Below, piece after piece: positions 63,148 to 64,000 of a stretch of DNA of 64,000 nt. Made by a program: the position numbers and the translations under genes. The notes under the pieces were generated by a model, which was given only the letters and a program-made list of their open reading frames with translations, had not been told where the DNA came from and searched no databases. Source of the stretch: Pseudooceanicola sp. HF7 (GTDB taxonomy: Bacteria > Pseudomonadota > Alphaproteobacteria > Rhodobacterales > Rhodobacteraceae); assembly GCF_011806405.1 (NCBI RefSeq), contig NZ_JAATOW010000011.1:1-64000 (forward strand), read 5' to 3'. Positions within the stretch are counted from its first letter, which is position 1. The number at the start of each line of letters is the position of its first letter.

Positions 63148-64000
63148 AAACACCCCTTACCGCGCTTGCGCTGGCCCTCACGGCCACCGCTGCATTCGCC
63201 GAATACCCCGACAAGCCGGTCGAGGTGGTCGTCGGCTATTCCGCCGGTGGCGGCACCGACGTGATGGCGCGCACCGTGGCGCAATTCCTTGAACAGGAAC
63301 TGGGCGATGGCGCATCCGTCGTGGTCAAGAACATGCCCGGCGCCGGTGGCCAGATCGGCTTTACCGAGGTTTCCGAGGCCGCGCCCGATGGCTACACGCT
63401 GGGCACCTTTAACCTGCCTGCGGCCCTTGCCCTGACCAAGGACCGCGCGGCGGATTACGATCTGGACAGCTTCACCTACCTCGCGAATTTCGTTGAAGAT
63501 CCGAACACGATCACCGTCGCCGCCACGTCCAAGTTCGAGACGCTGGGTGAGCTTCTGGACGCGGCGAAGGCTGATCCCGGCGCGATCACGCTGGGGCTGT
63601 CGAGCCTTGGCGGCAACGACCATTTCGCCGCCAACATGATGCAGGAGGCAAGCGGCGCGGAATTCACGCTGGTGCCGTTCAAGGGTGCATCGAACGCGCG
63701 CACCGCGATCATGGGGGGCCATGTGGCCGCAGGAACCATGACGCTGGGCCAGACCTCGAACTTCCCCGATGATCTGCGCGTGCTGGCGGTGCTGGCCGAC
63801 GAACGCTCTGCCTTCCGCCCGGATGTGCCGACCGCAAAGGAACTGGGCTATGACGTGCAGATGTCGTCCCTGCGCGGCATCGTCGCCCCCGCTGGGCTTG
63901 ACGAAGCGACGACAGAGCAGCTGCTTCGCGCGCTGAGCGCCGTCAACGAGAACCCCGACTTCCAGGCGATGATGGCCGAGCAGGGCAACCCGATCGCTTT
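63144..64000 (+). CDS. Second tripartite tricarboxylate transporter substrate-binding protein (cut at window edge)
   Basis: A Bug-family periplasmic receptor with signal peptide (residues 1-19, AFA-E), incomplete at the C-terminus. It is strikingly like the product of tctC at 59095: both have VGYSAGGGTDVMART, VVKNMPGA, GQIG, DGYTLGTFNLP and SSLGG-DHFA. The pair looks like a duplication around the transporter genes. It begins inside the stop codon of the amidohydrolase, with GGGAGG seven bases upstream. Confidence 0.92.
   Translation, partial: MKTPLTALALALTATAAFAEYPDKPVEVVVGYSAGGGTDVMARTVAQFLEQELGDGASVVVKNMPGAGGQIGFTEVSEAAPDGYTLGTFNLPAALALTKDRAADYDLDSFTYLANFVEDPNTITVAATSKFETLGELLDAAKADPGAITLGLSSLGGNDHFAANMMQEASGAEFTLVPFKGASNARTAIMGGHVAAGTMTLGQTSNFPDDLRVLAVLADERSAFRPDVPTAKELGYDVQMSSLRGIVAPAGLDEATTEQLLRALSAVNENPDFQAMMAEQGNPIA

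Overview
The window looks like chromosome of a high-GC alphaproteobacterium of the Rhodobacteraceae (Roseobacter/Rhodobacter group). The main reasons are the divergent ethylmalonyl-CoA mutase / crotonyl-CoA carboxylase-reductase pair, the short-form HisG with HisZ, a class II (B12) ribonucleotide reductase, XdhABC, and several small families common in that group (DUF1489, DUF6473, DUF1989, SlyX). No rRNA, tRNA, CRISPR array or prophage was found. Both ends cut through a gene.

Layout. 1-2.5 kb: a hybrid periplasmic-binding sensor histidine kinase, truncated by the window edge. 2.7-7.6 kb: GFA-fold protein, DUF1989 protein, aldo/keto reductase with purine nucleoside phosphorylase, an inverse-autotransporter-like barrel, and acylphosphatase. 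7.7-11.3 kb: ecm and ccr, divergent, for acetyl-CoA assimilation. 11.5-14.1 kb: two related small proteins and a RecD-like helicase. 14.2-22 kb: FUSC exporter, 3-hydroxybutyryl-CoA dehydrogenase, DUF6473 protein, etfBA, and a dimethylglycine/sarcosine dehydrogenase-like flavoprotein that could pass electrons to ETF. 22-24 kb: an intergenic-rich stretch with a 79-bp tandem repeat and an iteron-like element. 23.2-32.7 kb: one long minus-strand operon, xdhABC followed by a BMP-type ABC importer, which reads as purine uptake and oxidation. 32.8-42.3 kb: ArsR-SRPBCC regulator, dnaE, slyX, hisS-hisZ-hisG and small proteins. 42.5-44.9 kb: nrdJ with candidate NrdR boxes.

44.9-53.6 kb looks like an accessory region. 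Base composition and codon use shift by eye, spacers are long, and it holds a decayed IS5/IS427-like element, an MscS channel with a Ca2+/H+ antiporter, a small lipoprotein, an MFS transporter, an unknown protein and an AraC regulator. 53.6-56 kb carries a YdeP-like molybdopterin oxidoreductase.

56.3-64 kb is a coherent catabolic cluster: a divergent LysR regulator, then D-2-hydroxyacid dehydrogenase, RraA/HMG-aldolase-like protein, a tripartite tricarboxylate transporter (TctC-TctB-TctA), an amidohydrolase and a second, closely related TctC. It probably imports and degrades an organic acid that cannot be named from sequence alone.

The strongest unexplained signal is a pair of intergenic elements (about 22.97-23.07 kb and 41.09-41.19 kb, in opposite orientation). 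Each has five TACCGAC-type heptamers at one-helical-turn spacing, ends in the same TACAGAC-GTGG, and is flanked by GTTAACC.
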